Shown here in pieces: positions 44,195-53,726 of a DNA stretch of 64,000 nucleotides. The DNA is from Dyadobacter sp. CY312 (GTDB lineage: Bacteria; Bacteroidota; Bacteroidia; Cytophagales; Spirosomataceae): contig NZ_JAJUXG010000013.1 of NCBI RefSeq assembly GCF_021390535.1, forward strand, positions 124,001 through 188,000, in the 5' to 3' direction. The notes under the pieces were generated by a model. That model was not told the DNA's origin and searched no databases. It saw only the letters and a program-made list of their open reading frames with translations. Both the position numbers and the translations under genes were made by a program. Positions within the stretch are counted from its first letter, which is position 1, and each line of letters starts with the position of its first letter.

Positions 44195-47100
44195 TTAAAA
44201 ACTATAACGCAATCCCAACTGGAACTGGAACGGATTACCTGATGGCGTAACCACGCCAGCCGTATTGACACGGTATACAAAACTCTGGTTGGCTTTATCA
44301 AATCCAGCTTTTGCGGGAACACCCTCACTTGCTGGAATACCCAACGCGTACAATGCCTGACTACCCAAAGATTTGTTCGTTCCCCAGTCTTTGTTAAGGA
44401 AGTTGGCTACGTTGAAAATATCAACAGAAAGTTCGAGTGCATGGCTTTTGTAGAAGTTGAATTTCTTCATCGCACGCAGGTCAAATATGCCATAGAAACC
44501 ATTGATACCACCGTTTCTTTCCGCCATTTTGCCAGAATATTTCGTGATATAATCTTTCACACTCTGGCTTGCATTCGGATTGTCAAGAATCGCCTGAAGT
44601 CCTTTTCTTACGTTCTCAGGTACTGCCGGATTGTTTCTGTCAAATACAAAGGCAAGGTCATTATCCCCGGTAACGAAGTCACCATTACTGTTCGCTCCGG
44701 AACGTAGCGTGTACCTTGTTCCACCAATTCCTGAATATCTAAGTCCCACTGTGACACCGTAAAAAGAGGGTAATGAACCGTAGAATACAATTTTATGGCG
44801 GAAATGGTTGTCCGAAGCCGTCATCATGCTCAAATCTCTCGGATCATCTTTCACAGGCAATGAAAGTGTCGCGGTATTCGCCACGTTCCCGTTGTACGAA
44901 GCGTTGTCTCGGGTATCATTGTAAGTATAGCTCGCCGTAATCTCCCCGTCTCTGAAATAGCGATACGTTGCATCTGCAACAAAAGCAAACTGGTTTACTT
45001 TCCCTTCGCTGTTCAATTCCAATACACGTCCGAATTTCGTACTTTTACGTCCCTGTAACCAGTCTCCGGCACCATTGTTCGGCATCGACTCCAAAGGCAC
45101 AAAAACCCCTCTGTTGTCCTCATTTGCCAAACGGAAGAATGGCTGATCCACCATGTTGCGGTCTACATAAAAGTAATTGTTGCGGCCCAAAGTCATGTAT
45201 CCGGCAACACCCACTCTCAGTTTATCCGTAAAATAATGGCTGTAAGAAGCATTGGCTTTGTACATCACCGGCACTCTCGCATCAGGACCGTTGGTATTGA
45301 TCGTTGGCACTTGCAAGGCCGTCAGACTTGGAATGCTGTTGTAATTATTTCTGTATGCTGCAAAATCCGGTGTAGGAACATTGGCACCGCGTACATCCAC
45401 GGTTGCAAGGTGTTTACCGTCAAATGTCAGGTTATTGATCAGCACATAGTTGTTGATATCTGATGCGAAAATACCACCACCCAAACGGATGATATCGGTA
45501 TGACGCTCATTAATATCCCAGGTAAACTGTGCGCGAGGCTGAACCACAAATGATTTCAGGCGGTGATCGGTACGGATCTGCAATTCGTCGAAGAGTTCCT
45601 GATTAAGTGGGGAAGTCGGGTAATGTGCGTAGTCCAAACGAAGACCGGCAACCACATCAAGACCGGGCGCAAGCTGTGTTTTCAGCTGACCATAAATCCC
45701 GGCATTCAGAATGTTCCCTTTTACCGACCAATCGTCCATCAAAGGCACTTCGCGGTAGTAACGGTATGGTTTAAGGTCTTCAAATTGTTGCAGCGCAGTC
45801 CTGTTGTTAGGCGCATCTACCGTGTAATGGAAACGGCCATTTACTTCACTACCATAGGTTGACTTTGAGCCTGTGTACATCAGATCCACACCAAAAGTGT
45901 ACTGAACTTTATCTGTGTTGTAATACAAATTATCAACCAGTTGTAATACATTGTTGGTAAAACCTTCCTGCGCAAAACGGTGGCCTCCCATTTGGATGCT
46001 GCCTATTGCCTTTGAACTCCCGTCACTCAAGACTGAGTTCACGTTCTCAACAATTGCACGGGGAATGTTCGCGCCCGGAAGCTGGTCACCCGGACTACTT
46101 TCCTGGAACGTGTACAAATGCTGAATCTTCAACTCGTTCGTTACACGGGAATTGATCGAAGAACGCAACGAAGCAAGTAAGCTGTTGTCGACGTTGTAAT
46201 CGTTACCGGTCGATTCGTAAATATTGATCGATGAGTTATCCGTAAGCCCAAGTTTGTTTCTGTCATTGGTGTAGTTGTTACGGATTGTCAGCAAGTTATT
46301 TCTGTTAATCTGCCAGTCGATACGTGCAAAAGCTGCATCAGAACCTCTCTTTTTGTCAAATGTACCGTACTGATCTGTATTGGCAACGCCATATTTCGAA
46401 CGTGCTATTCCTACAAATTGATCCAATGTCGCTCTGGTCGTGTTGAAACGGTTCTCATCAATTGGTGACTGAATATCTGCAATCACAAATGGACGTGAAT
46501 CCTGCTGATGATCCCAGGCTACAAAAAAGTGTAACTTGTCTTTGATGATCGGGCCGCCCAATGAAAATCCGAATTGGTTTGTAGAAAACTTGTTATTGAT
46601 TCTGTTTCCACGAATATCGTATTTGCTCGACAACCAGTTGGCGCGGCTGTAATTGAACACACTTCCGCTCAGTTTATTCGTTCCGGATTTCGTTACCGCG
46701 CTCACAGTTCCACCACCCGCACGACCATAAGTAACGTCATACTGGTTGGTTACTACCTGAAATTCACGAACGGCTTCAATCGAAATGGAATAAGGAGCGC
46801 CGCTTCGGCTGGTTGTAGCACCGGCAGACGTTGGGTTTTTCGCGTTCATACCGTCAATGGTGTAGTTGGTAGAAGATCCCAACTGACCAGAAATATTACC
46901 GCCACGGCTCAATGGAGAAAGGTCCATCAATGACGTAAAATTCCTTCCGTTTACAGGAAGTCTGGTAATATCCTTTGCCGAAATGGCCGTAGATGCACCA
47001 ATGTTTTCGATTTTATTCTTCAAACCAGACGCAACAACCTGCACCACTTCCAGCGTCTGATCAGATTCTTTCATGCTGATTTTTATTTTAATCGCATCTC

Positions 47101-47407
47101 CCTGATTCAGCATATAGCCCGTTTGCTTTTGTTCGCCGTAACCTATAAAGCTCACAGTAACAGTATAAGGACCACCCAATGGCAATTCTTTGAATGCATA
47201 TTCTCCCTTTGCATTTGTAGTTGTCCCAGTAGAAAAACCGGTTGATTCATTACGAACCTGCACCGTTGCACCCGGAAGTTCAGCATTGCTACCGTCGGAT
47301 ATCGTACCTGAAATAGATGCCTGCGTAGTTTGAGCCCATACGTTTGCGCCTGTAAAAACACAGGCAAACGCGAGCATGATGAATAGGAGTAAATTTCTTC
47401 TTAGCAT
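44195..47407 (-). CDS. TonB-dependent receptor, Oar-like with carboxypeptidase-regulatory domain
   Basis: 1070 residues. Signal peptide ending NVWAQT, a carboxypeptidase-regulatory-like domain (about 30-110, ASISGTISDGSNAELPGATV), a TonB plug (about 120-240, LPVNGRNFTSLMDLSPLSRG, STNYTIDGMNAKNPTSAGA, AVREFQVVTNQYDVTYGRAG, GGTVSAVTKSGTNKLSGSVF) and a large beta-barrel ending in FQLGLRYSF. The arrangement matches Oar proteins of Bacteroidota and Myxococcus, which take up or export large peptide or protein cargo rather than glycans; there is no SusD partner gene. In Myxococcus the Oar protein is needed for signalling and protein export. Function here is inferred. Confidence 0.9.
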   Translation of the reverse strand: MLRRNLLLFIMLAFACVFTGANVWAQTTQASISGTISDGSNAELPGATVQVRNESTGFSTGTTTNAKGEYAFKELPLGGPYTVTVSFIGYGEQKQTGYMLNQGDAIKIKISMKESDQTLEVVQVVASGLKNKIENIGASTAISAKDITRLPVNGRNFTSLMDLSPLSRGGNISGQLGSSTNYTIDGMNAKNPTSAGATTSRSGAPYSISIEAVREFQVVTNQYDVTYGRAGGGTVSAVTKSGTNKLSGSVFNYSRANWLSSKYDIRGNRINNKFSTNQFGFSLGGPIIKDKLHFFVAWDHQQDSRPFVIADIQSPIDENRFNTTRATLDQFVGIARSKYGVANTDQYGTFDKKRGSDAAFARIDWQINRNNLLTIRNNYTNDRNKLGLTDNSSINIYESTGNDYNVDNSLLASLRSSINSRVTNELKIQHLYTFQESSPGDQLPGANIPRAIVENVNSVLSDGSSKAIGSIQMGGHRFAQEGFTNNVLQLVDNLYYNTDKVQYTFGVDLMYTGSKSTYGSEVNGRFHYTVDAPNNRTALQQFEDLKPYRYYREVPLMDDWSVKGNILNAGIYGQLKTQLAPGLDVVAGLRLDYAHYPTSPLNQELFDELQIRTDHRLKSFVVQPRAQFTWDINERHTDIIRLGGGIFASDINNYVLINNLTFDGKHLATVDVRGANVPTPDFAAYRNNYNSIPSLTALQVPTINTNGPDARVPVMYKANASYSHYFTDKLRVGVAGYMTLGRNNYFYVDRNMVDQPFFRLANEDNRGVFVPLESMPNNGAGDWLQGRKSTKFGRVLELNSEGKVNQFAFVADATYRYFRDGEITASYTYNDTRDNASYNGNVANTATLSLPVKDDPRDLSMMTASDNHFRHKIVFYGSLPSFYGVTVGLRYSGIGGTRYTLRSGANSNGDFVTGDNDLAFVFDRNNPAVPENVRKGLQAILDNPNASQSVKDYITKYSGKMAERNGGINGFYGIFDLRAMKKFNFYKSHALELSVDIFNVANFLNKDWGTNKSLGSQALYALGIPASEGVPAKAGFDKANQSFVYRVNTAGVVTPSGNPFQFQLGLRYSF

Positions 47408-47848
47408 AAGACAATTTTCATTTGTGTATTAAATAATTCGACAAATGAAGATATTTTTCTACGCCGTCAGGTTACCAAATCATTACCGAATTGTGAAGGT
47501 TTTCGTGCAAGCGACATGCTTGTGTAATAGTCCTAAAATCTCCTGAAACTATCATAAATCGACATTTTGTAAGATAAAGCACAACTGAAATGGCTTTCTT
47601 ACCAATTAGCCGCATAGCAAATTCCCTGGCATCAAACAAAACTGAAACCTGTTGCCTGCCGAACCCTTAATTTGGTTTTTTAACTAATTGTTAAGAATCT
47701 CTCAACGCCTTTTTCGTGGACAAACGTCAAACCATCTTTGTGGTTATTTTAAAGATAGCGCCATACCTTATTTAGCCAATCGCATTTGGTTTGCAGCTAT
47801 CTGCCATACATTTTCAAGATTAAAACAACCTCAATGCCCATATCCACC
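47408..47848. other. Divergent intergenic region with TTAAC/GTTAA palindrome
   Basis: Gene-free region between the divergent Oar-like receptor and phosphatase genes. It contains the inverted repeat TTAACTAATTGTTAA (47680-47694), a possible regulator site. No recognisable promoter pair with good spacing was found; a Pho-type control is tempting given the phosphatase but is not shown by the sequence. Confidence 0.35.
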
Positions 47849-49663
47849 ATGAAAAAATACCTTCTAACCTTATGCCTTATCACGAGTCTGAAAGTCTCTG
47901 CTCAGCAACTCAATAGCACCGCATTTCCGCAGGGACATTCGCATAACGATTATCTTCAGGCTGCTCCATTTACTTTGGCATACCAGCAAAAGTTTGGTTC
48001 GATAGAGGCGGATGTTTTTCTGAGAAATGATACCTTGTTTGTTGCACACGAAAGCCGGGAAATCGACAGCGAACGCACGCTGGATAAGCTGTATCTGCAA
48101 CCGATCCTGAAAGCCGCGGGCAAAAACAAAGGGCAGATTTATGCTGATAAAAAATTACAATTGCTCATTGATCTGAAAACATCATCCGAGCCTACATTGA
48201 AGGCGCTGGTGAAGTTGCTTGCACCACATCAGGAATTGTTTGCTGAGAATGGCTCGATCCAAATTGTAGTGAGTGGTAATGTACCTGCACCGGGCGCTTT
48301 TGAAAATTATCCGTCTTTTATCTCATTTGATGGCCGCCCGAATGTGACTTACACAGCGAACCAGCTGCAACGAATCGGACTCATCAGCCAGGATTTTGGT
48401 TTCTATTCCAAATGGAACGGCAAAGGAATTCCCGTGGAGGCCGACCGCAAAAAACTGACCGAGGTGATTCGCCGGGCGCATGAGAACAAAAAGCCGTTTC
48501 GGTTTTGGGCAAGTCCGGATAACATCAATACCTGGAAAGTGCTGATGAATCTGGGGGCTGACTACATCAATACCGACAAGGTTACGGCACTGGGCACTTT
48601 CCTGAAAGGCAGAAAGAACGCGGAATTTCAGGCGGAAAGTTTTTACGAACCATACAAACCGACCTATCGGAACAACGACTCCAAAGGTGCGGTGAAGAAC
48701 ATCATTTTGCTGATTGGCGACGGAATGGGTCTGGCGCAAATACATGCCGGTCTCACCGGAAATGCGGGCAAATTGAATCTTGCTCAATTTTTAAATATTG
48801 GTTTTTCCAAAACCGCCTCTTCCGATAATTACATCACCGATTCTGCTGCCGGAGCTACTGCTTTTGCAACGGGTAAAAAAACAAGAAACCGGGCGATTGG
48901 TGTGGACTCTAATCTGGTTGCCTCACGGTCGATCATCGCTGACATTCAGGAAACGGGCAGAAAAACGGCGCTGATTTCTTCGGGTGATATTACGGACGCC
49001 ACGCCGGCTTCGTTCTATGCCCACCGTCCGGAAAGAAGCATGCAGGACAGTATTGCCAAGGATTATCTTTCTGGTAAAGTCGATGTGCTGATTGGTGGTG
49101 GTTATGCGCATTTTCAAAAAACCGGAACCGATCAGAAGCTCAAAGACGTGGGCGTTCAGGTCTCCAATCAGTGGAAGGATCTGGCATCTCTTCAAACGCC
49201 TTTTGTATTGCTTGACGAACAGAATGCCAAGTCCGTGACCAACGGCAGAGGCAACTTCCTGGCTGATGCTTTCAAAAAATCCATCGACAGTTTTAAAGGA
49301 CACAAGCCCGGTTTCTTCATGATGGCCGAAGGCGCTCAGATCGACTACGGCGGACATGCCAATATTGTGAGTTATGCTGTTACCGAAATGCTGGATTTCG
49401 ACAGACTCGTTGGCGAAGCGCTCAAATTTGCAGACAGCAACGGAGAAACGTTGGTCATCGTCACCGCAGACCATGAAACGGGCGGCTTGACCCTACTCGA
49501 CGGCAATCTGAAAACCGGTTATGTAGACGGACATTTCAGCACCGACGACCACACCGGAATCATGGTACCCGTTTTCGCCTACGGCCCCCACTCTCTCGAT
49601 TTCCGCGGCGTATATGAGAATACGGAGATATACCACAAGCTGATGAAGCTGATTGGGAAATAA
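47849..49663 (+). CDS. GDPD-like domain fused to alkaline phosphatase
   Basis: 604 residues from ATG 47849, which starts a signal peptide ending KVSAQQ; the frame is open to 47786 but that start has an atypical basic lead. The N-terminal domain (about 20-265) is PI-PLC/GDPD-like: FPQGHSHNDYLQAAPFTLAY, FGSIEADVFLRNDTLFVAHE, LQLLIDLKTSSEPTLKALVK. The C-terminal domain (about 285-600) is a PhoA-type alkaline phosphatase with IILLIGDGMGLAQIHAGL, the nucleophile Ser in ITDSAAGATAFATGKKT, SGDITDATPASFYAHRP, AEGAQIDYGGHANIV and VTADHETGGLTLL. It would cleave phosphodiesters and then the released monoesters. Predicted periplasmic or surface-exposed. Confidence 0.85.
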   Translation: MKKYLLTLCLITSLKVSAQQLNSTAFPQGHSHNDYLQAAPFTLAYQQKFGSIEADVFLRNDTLFVAHESREIDSERTLDKLYLQPILKAAGKNKGQIYADKKLQLLIDLKTSSEPTLKALVKLLAPHQELFAENGSIQIVVSGNVPAPGAFENYPSFISFDGRPNVTYTANQLQRIGLISQDFGFYSKWNGKGIPVEADRKKLTEVIRRAHENKKPFRFWASPDNINTWKVLMNLGADYINTDKVTALGTFLKGRKNAEFQAESFYEPYKPTYRNNDSKGAVKNIILLIGDGMGLAQIHAGLTGNAGKLNLAQFLNIGFSKTASSDNYITDSAAGATAFATGKKTRNRAIGVDSNLVASRSIIADIQETGRKTALISSGDITDATPASFYAHRPERSMQDSIAKDYLSGKVDVLIGGGYAHFQKTGTDQKLKDVGVQVSNQWKDLASLQTPFVLLDEQNAKSVTNGRGNFLADAFKKSIDSFKGHKPGFFMMAEGAQIDYGGHANIVSYAVTEMLDFDRLVGEALKFADSNGETLVIVTADHETGGLTLLDGNLKTGYVDGHFSTDDHTGIMVPVFAYGPHSLDFRGVYENTEIYHKLMKLIGK

Positions 49664-50062
49664 AACCTTTGATGTAACATAGCGCATCGGTGTAGTTTCT
49701 ACTCCAACTAGCTAAACCCTTCATTAAAAAAGGCCATCATGCCAACGAGCGTTATGCTTTTGGTGTGATGGCTTTTCTGTTTTTGGATGGAGTAGGATTA
49801 TTAGATTATGCCCTTTTGGGATGTAACTAGCCGGTAATAATATTTTTCTTGACAATTTCGTGTGGCAGGAAATGATTTGTTAATTGCTGTAAGGATATTA
49901 CCCTCTTTGATGATTACAAATTTTGGTTTTGCTGCACTGGCGGGTTCTCTACTAGATTTTGGTTTGGCTTCGTATCGCGTTTTTGTCAAGTGATTAGGGT
50001 ATTTGATTTTGCAAAATCATATTACGGAGTTGGCAGCTGTTATATTTGACATTCCGTATAAG
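49664..50062. other. Gap after the phosphatase gene
   Basis: Contains the terminator at 49733-49776. A minus-strand frame (49801-49989) has only a TTG start and no known family. The base composition becomes A/T-rich to the right. Confidence 0.4.
49733..49776 (+). terminator. Terminator of the phosphatase gene
   Basis: GCCATCA / TGATGGC seven-base stem followed by TTTTCTG. Confidence 0.7.
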
Positions 50063-51403
50063 ATGAAACTATTTAAAATAATCATACTCTTTTCTTTACT
50101 TTCAAACCCTGTGTTTGGACAGTCCGAGCAATGCACAGGGTACAGAAACGATTTAATTTTTCTCAAAAAGTCTCTTGAAGAAAATTATCCTTCGCTTTAC
50201 AGATTTAAAAGCAAGGCTTCTATCAACAAGCTATTTGACGACTGCATTCAGGAAATCGACAGTCGCACATCAGAGAAAGATTTTTACAAGACACTCAAAT
50301 TGATATTGAGCCATATAGAAGATGGTCATTTAAACTGTTCAGCTCCTGACAGCCTGCGACAATTAATTGATGTAAAGGAAAAGCATTTTCCATTATCGCT
50401 CTATTTTACAGAGGACAAGACTTATGTGGATTGTTCAAATTTGTTAGGCTTTCCTTCGGGAACAGAAATAACTGAAATTAATGGCGTAAGCATCTCGGCT
50501 ATCAAAAAAAACCTTTTTAATTATATCGTTTCCGACGGCAAGATAGAAGCAAAAAAATATTGGATTTTGAACCACTCATTTTGGTTCTATTTCAGTTTAG
50601 TCTACGGTCAACATAAGGAATATATGATTACCTATAAAAACAGCAACGGTCAATTACTAAAAACAACAGTCAATGCAGTTCATGAAAAAGAAATTCAATG
50701 TAAGAGCCTGACAGACAACAATGATGATAAATTAGTTGATTTAAAATTTTTACATCAGAACATTGCCTTATTGACAATCAGAACATTTGCAAACGATGAT
50801 TTACAAAGTGCTAATATTGATTTCGCAGATTTTCTTAATTCTACATTTAATGAAATAAAGACAAAGAAAATAACCTCTTTAATCATAGACCTTAGACTAA
50901 ATGGTGGCGGACGTGATACTTATGGTGCTTTGTTATATTCCTATTTATGTGACACAACATTCCACTATTATCAACAGCTCGAAACGTCTTCAAAAATATT
51001 AGATGAAAAAGAACATCCAAATTTATCACTTCAACAACCGAAAAATAACTACTTCCCAGGGAAGGTTTATATACTAATTAACGGACTGAGCTTTTCGGTA
51101 ACAAGTGAATTTTGCACAATAGTAAAAAATAACAACCGGGCGATTTTCATAGGTGAAGAAACAGGTGGTACTTATTGCGGAAATACTTCTGGAAATTTTA
51201 TCGAAACGTCACTTCCCTATTCCAAATTTATCGTGTTCACTCCAACAACCAAATACACAATGGTTACAACTGACAAAAATAATATTGACAGAGGAATAAT
51301 TCCTGATTACATTATCAAACCAACTGTTGCGGATTTGATTAACAAAAAAGACGTACAACTTAGTCTAGGTATTAAACTTGCTGAAAAGAATAACAGCCGT
51401 TAA
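50063..51403 (+). CDS. S41-family (tail-specific/C-terminal-processing-like) peptidase
   Basis: 446 residues from ATG 50063, which starts a signal peptide (MKLFKIIILFSLLSNPVFGQ). A helical N-terminal region (to about 120) is followed by a PDZ-like segment (FPSGTEITEINGVSISAIKK) and the S41 catalytic domain: SLIIDLRLNGGGRDTYGALL, YILINGLSFSVTSEFCTIVK (the catalytic Ser region) and IFIGEETGGTYCGNTSGNFI. It resembles secreted Bacteroidota S41 proteins often found alone. Codons are A/T-ending to a visibly greater extent than in genes to the left. The stop codon overlaps the left arm of the structured element at 51396. Confidence 0.82.
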   Translation: MKLFKIIILFSLLSNPVFGQSEQCTGYRNDLIFLKKSLEENYPSLYRFKSKASINKLFDDCIQEIDSRTSEKDFYKTLKLILSHIEDGHLNCSAPDSLRQLIDVKEKHFPLSLYFTEDKTYVDCSNLLGFPSGTEITEINGVSISAIKKNLFNYIVSDGKIEAKKYWILNHSFWFYFSLVYGQHKEYMITYKNSNGQLLKTTVNAVHEKEIQCKSLTDNNDDKLVDLKFLHQNIALLTIRTFANDDLQSANIDFADFLNSTFNEIKTKKITSLIIDLRLNGGGRDTYGALLYSYLCDTTFHYYQQLETSSKILDEKEHPNLSLQQPKNNYFPGKVYILINGLSFSVTSEFCTIVKNNNRAIFIGEETGGTYCGNTSGNFIETSLPYSKFIVFTPTTKYTMVTTDKNNIDRGIIPDYIIKPTVADLINKKDVQLSLGIKLAEKNNSR

Positions 51404-51531
51404 CATCGGTTTGGCAATAACGGGGCTGAAGTGCAAACCTCAACATCAGTTCTTCTATTGAGCATTTATGCAAAACTTAACTTTTGTTCTTCGATTTCCG
51501 CCACTTCGCCAAGCCGCAAATCGTTATAGGC
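51396..51531. repeat. Cassette-spacer-like structured element (attC-like, unproven)
   Basis: Left arm GCCGTTAACATCGGTTTGGC (51396-51415) is complementary, with bulges, to 51508-51531 (starts GCCAAGCCGC, ends CGTTATAGGC). The ends resemble the AAC...GTT boxes of integron attC sites, but GTTATAG does not match the GTTRRRY consensus exactly. Just after it, a 27-residue open frame (51549-51632, MENTTRQIIEGNTAIKSKRI...) has no known family. Confidence 0.4.
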
Positions 51532-51701
51532 TAGAAAAAAGGATCCGAATGGAAAATACAACTAGACAAATTATAGAAGGAAATACAGCGATTAAATCTA
51601 AGAGAATTATTTACTCGGAAATTTTATTTTGACAGTTGGTGGGTTATTCAATATTAATAGCGGCCTAACAGAATCTTTGACCAAACTAACCTTTATAAGA
51701 A

Positions 51702-51890
51702 ATGGCAAAATTTATTAAAGTCGTAGATACCAACTATCAATCTGAGTTTTACTACAACGTGAATTCAATTGTCTATTATAGTGCTTCTCAGACAGGTGAA
51801 GAAAGGGCTTACCTTTTGCTCACAAATGGGAACTACGTTTACGTTAATGATACAGTGGAAGAGATCACCGCGCAAATAGCCCGAGACTAA
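51702..51890 (+). CDS. Small FlbD-like hypothetical protein (62 aa)
   Basis: 62 residues: MAKFIKVVDTNYQSEFYYNV then IVYYSASQTG and LLLTNGNYVYVNDTVEEI. The pattern of short strands with an LTNG turn recalls the FlbD-like small beta proteins, often found as single copies in Bacteroidota without flagella. No signal peptide. It lies in the A/T-rich island with hairpins on either side. The function is unknown; coding likelihood rests on sequence quality and the fold pattern. Confidence 0.6.
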   Translation: MAKFIKVVDTNYQSEFYYNVNSIVYYSASQTGEERAYLLLTNGNYVYVNDTVEEITAQIARD

Positions 51891-51904
51891 ACTCCCAAGT
51901 TAGG

Positions 51905-51922
51905 CGTAGTCTCCAGACTACG
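51905..51922. repeat. Perfect 8-bp palindrome in spacer
   Basis: CGTAGTCT CC AGACTACG, 15 bases after the stop of the 51702 gene and preceded by GTTAGG. No U-run, so probably a repeat or recombination-site hairpin rather than a terminator. Confidence 0.5.
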
Positions 51923-52024
51923 TCCAAGCGTCATCGTTCTCCAACCGCCTGAGAAATATAATATCCATGTAAGCAAGGCTACCAACTAAAACTCTCAGAA
52001 ACACGAATTCAAAATTGAAGAGGA

Positions 52025-52636
52025 ATGAAAATAGTTTTTATGGCGATTGGATTGGTGGTTGCGGCCATTGTAACTTTTGCCATATATAGATTTGTAACCG
52101 TCAGAAAACAGAATAGCAAACTTAACGCTGAACGGTTTGACAGGGTTAAAGAACTTTATGATAAACTTGAAAGCGGACAGGAAGTAACCGAGGCTGATGT
52201 TCTGCCGTATGCTAAAAATATAGTTACAAGAGAGACTGCATTTCAACTTTTGGCTGACTACGACAAGACAAATCTTTTTCCCAATGAATACTATAATCTA
52301 ATCTCAGGAGCTGAAAGTCATCTTTCAAATTGGTTAGAATTCCCAACAGAACTCGATGCTCACCCGGACGAAATTGAACATATCAAAAGAGTAACGTTGG
52401 ATTTTGACGGAAAGAATAACCTGGTTCATTATGAAGTTTTTAAATACAGAATGAATGAACCACATTGGGCAGCAGAAGATGGCTGGATGTTAGGAGTTGT
52501 CGGTCCTTATTTTGAAGATAGCAAACCTTATGACTTTGCTCAAGCAACATTTAGCAGATTTGGCAGCACATTGGACAAGGTCACTCCGGAGGAAGAAGCA
52601 AAATGGGTTCATGAAAATATTTCAATGAGACGATAA
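52025..52636 (+). CDS. Hypothetical membrane-anchored protein
   Basis: 203 residues. One N-terminal transmembrane helix (about 3-23, IVFMAIGLVVAAIVTFAIY) followed by a soluble domain with several conserved-looking aromatic stretches (YAKNIVTRETAFQLLADYDK, ESHLSNWLEFPTELDAHPDE and EVFKYRMNEPHWAAEDGWML). No family I can name. It lies in the A/T-rich island, same strand as its neighbours, between hairpin spacers. The soluble part is predicted to be in the periplasm or at the inner face depending on topology. Confidence 0.65.
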   Translation: MKIVFMAIGLVVAAIVTFAIYRFVTVRKQNSKLNAERFDRVKELYDKLESGQEVTEADVLPYAKNIVTRETAFQLLADYDKTNLFPNEYYNLISGAESHLSNWLEFPTELDAHPDEIEHIKRVTLDFDGKNNLVHYEVFKYRMNEPHWAAEDGWMLGVVGPYFEDSKPYDFAQATFSRFGSTLDKVTPEEEAKWVHENISMRR

Positions 52637-52644
52637 GAGAAGCC

Positions 52645-52710
52645 CAGCCGGGCATTATTTCGGCTGACGGAATTCTATTCCAACCACAACGCAAGTACTT
52701 TAACGTCAGC
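52645..52710. repeat. Overlapping hairpins in spacer
   Basis: CAGCCG / CGGCTG (52645-52650 and 52661-52666), and GCTGACG / CGTCAGC (52663-52669 and 52704-52710). They share bases, so only one can form at a time. The element fills most of the gap between the 52025 and 52720 genes. Confidence 0.45.
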
Positions 52711-52719
52711 AGATATACT

Positions 52720-53535
52720 ATGACAGCATTTCACGAGCACGAATGGGAGATTGAAGCTTTACAGAATCGCTATAAAGCTCTGAATTGTATTGAGCTAACC
52801 AAAGACCAGGCTGAGAAAGTATTTATATATGAACGAGAAAAAAATTCTGGTTCTTCCAAATATTATTTCTCGACATGGGAAGAATTAGACTATGAAGAAG
52901 TTAAGTTCAAAGAGATTTTGACTTCGTCGCAATTTGAAAGCTACATGTCCGAACGCCCAAATCAACTAAGGCGAATAGAAGAAAGTTTAATTGAAAATGA
53001 CAAACAATACTTACCTCAACTGAAAGCGGCAGAAGAAAGCTTTGATTATTACAAAAACATTTTAGTTCCTTCTTTGCGTAAAGATTTGATGCCATTGTAT
53101 GCAGTTTTTAACTCTGACCGGGAAAAAGTACATTTTCTAAAATCAGAATACAAGCAGTATTTGATTGACGCTAAAAAACAGATTTTAGTTGACCATTTCC
53201 GACATTCTAAAACATTTCAACCAATAGTTTTAAAACTTAACCTTTTGCGGCACGAACAGATGTGTTTGCTTCCAGACTATTTATCTTTTAAAGTTTCAAT
53301 GGATATAGCGACAAAAGCTGTTGCCGATTTTTTACTAGAAAAGTTATTGATAAATTTAAAGAATTTACCAGACGAAATAAAACAGACAATGGATGAATTA
53401 AAAGTATTTAATACCAATACCACATCAAAACATATAGGTAAAGTAAGAGGTTGGCATACAACTAATCACATAGAAAATGAAAAAGAGGAACTCATGTCTT
53501 TGGTTCTTTTTGATACACAAAAGTACATCTGCTAG
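52720..53535 (+). CDS. Hypothetical protein, helical and charged
   Basis: 271 residues, no signal peptide or membrane helix. Rich in Glu, Lys and Leu with long predicted helices (KDQAEKVFIYEREKNSG, QLRRIEESLIENDKQYL, LRKDLMPLYAVFNSDREKVH). No family recognised. Last gene of the A/T-rich island; codons favour A and T at third positions. It might be a cassette-borne protein of unknown role. Confidence 0.6.
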   Translation: MTAFHEHEWEIEALQNRYKALNCIELTKDQAEKVFIYEREKNSGSSKYYFSTWEELDYEEVKFKEILTSSQFESYMSERPNQLRRIEESLIENDKQYLPQLKAAEESFDYYKNILVPSLRKDLMPLYAVFNSDREKVHFLKSEYKQYLIDAKKQILVDHFRHSKTFQPIVLKLNLLRHEQMCLLPDYLSFKVSMDIATKAVADFLLEKLLINLKNLPDEIKQTMDELKVFNTNTTSKHIGKVRGWHTTNHIENEKEELMSLVLFDTQKYIC

Positions 53536-53683
53536 CCTGGGATTTACTGTTATACTGGCAGACGAATAGCTCCAACCGACTTCGATATATTGTACTAATT
53601 TCAGATGTTTTCGGTCAGAGACCGATTTCGTTCAAACGTACCAGAACGGCGCCGAACGACAAGTTCATCCAAGATGGATTTAT

Positions 53684-53715
53684 ACGAGTCCCTGGAAATC
53701 AATCCAGGGACTCGT
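53684..53715 (-). terminator. Strong hairpin after the 53727 gene
   Basis: ACGAGTCCCTGG and CCAGGGACTCGT form a perfect 12-base-pair stem with loop AAATCAAT, 12 bases past the stop codon at 53727. A U-run is weak, so it may be a 3' stabilising hairpin as well as a terminator. Confidence 0.65.
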
Positions 53716-53726
53716 CAATCGGATAA

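Noticed and set aside
47680..47694. TTAACTAATTGTTAA as a Pho box
   Set aside because: Only one short palindrome, not the tandem direct repeats expected of a PhoB site; noted as a generic palindrome only.
49801..49989. 62-codon minus-strand frame with basic, lysine-rich product
   Set aside because: Only a TTG start, no ATG upstream or inside, no known family; overlaps nothing but lacks support.
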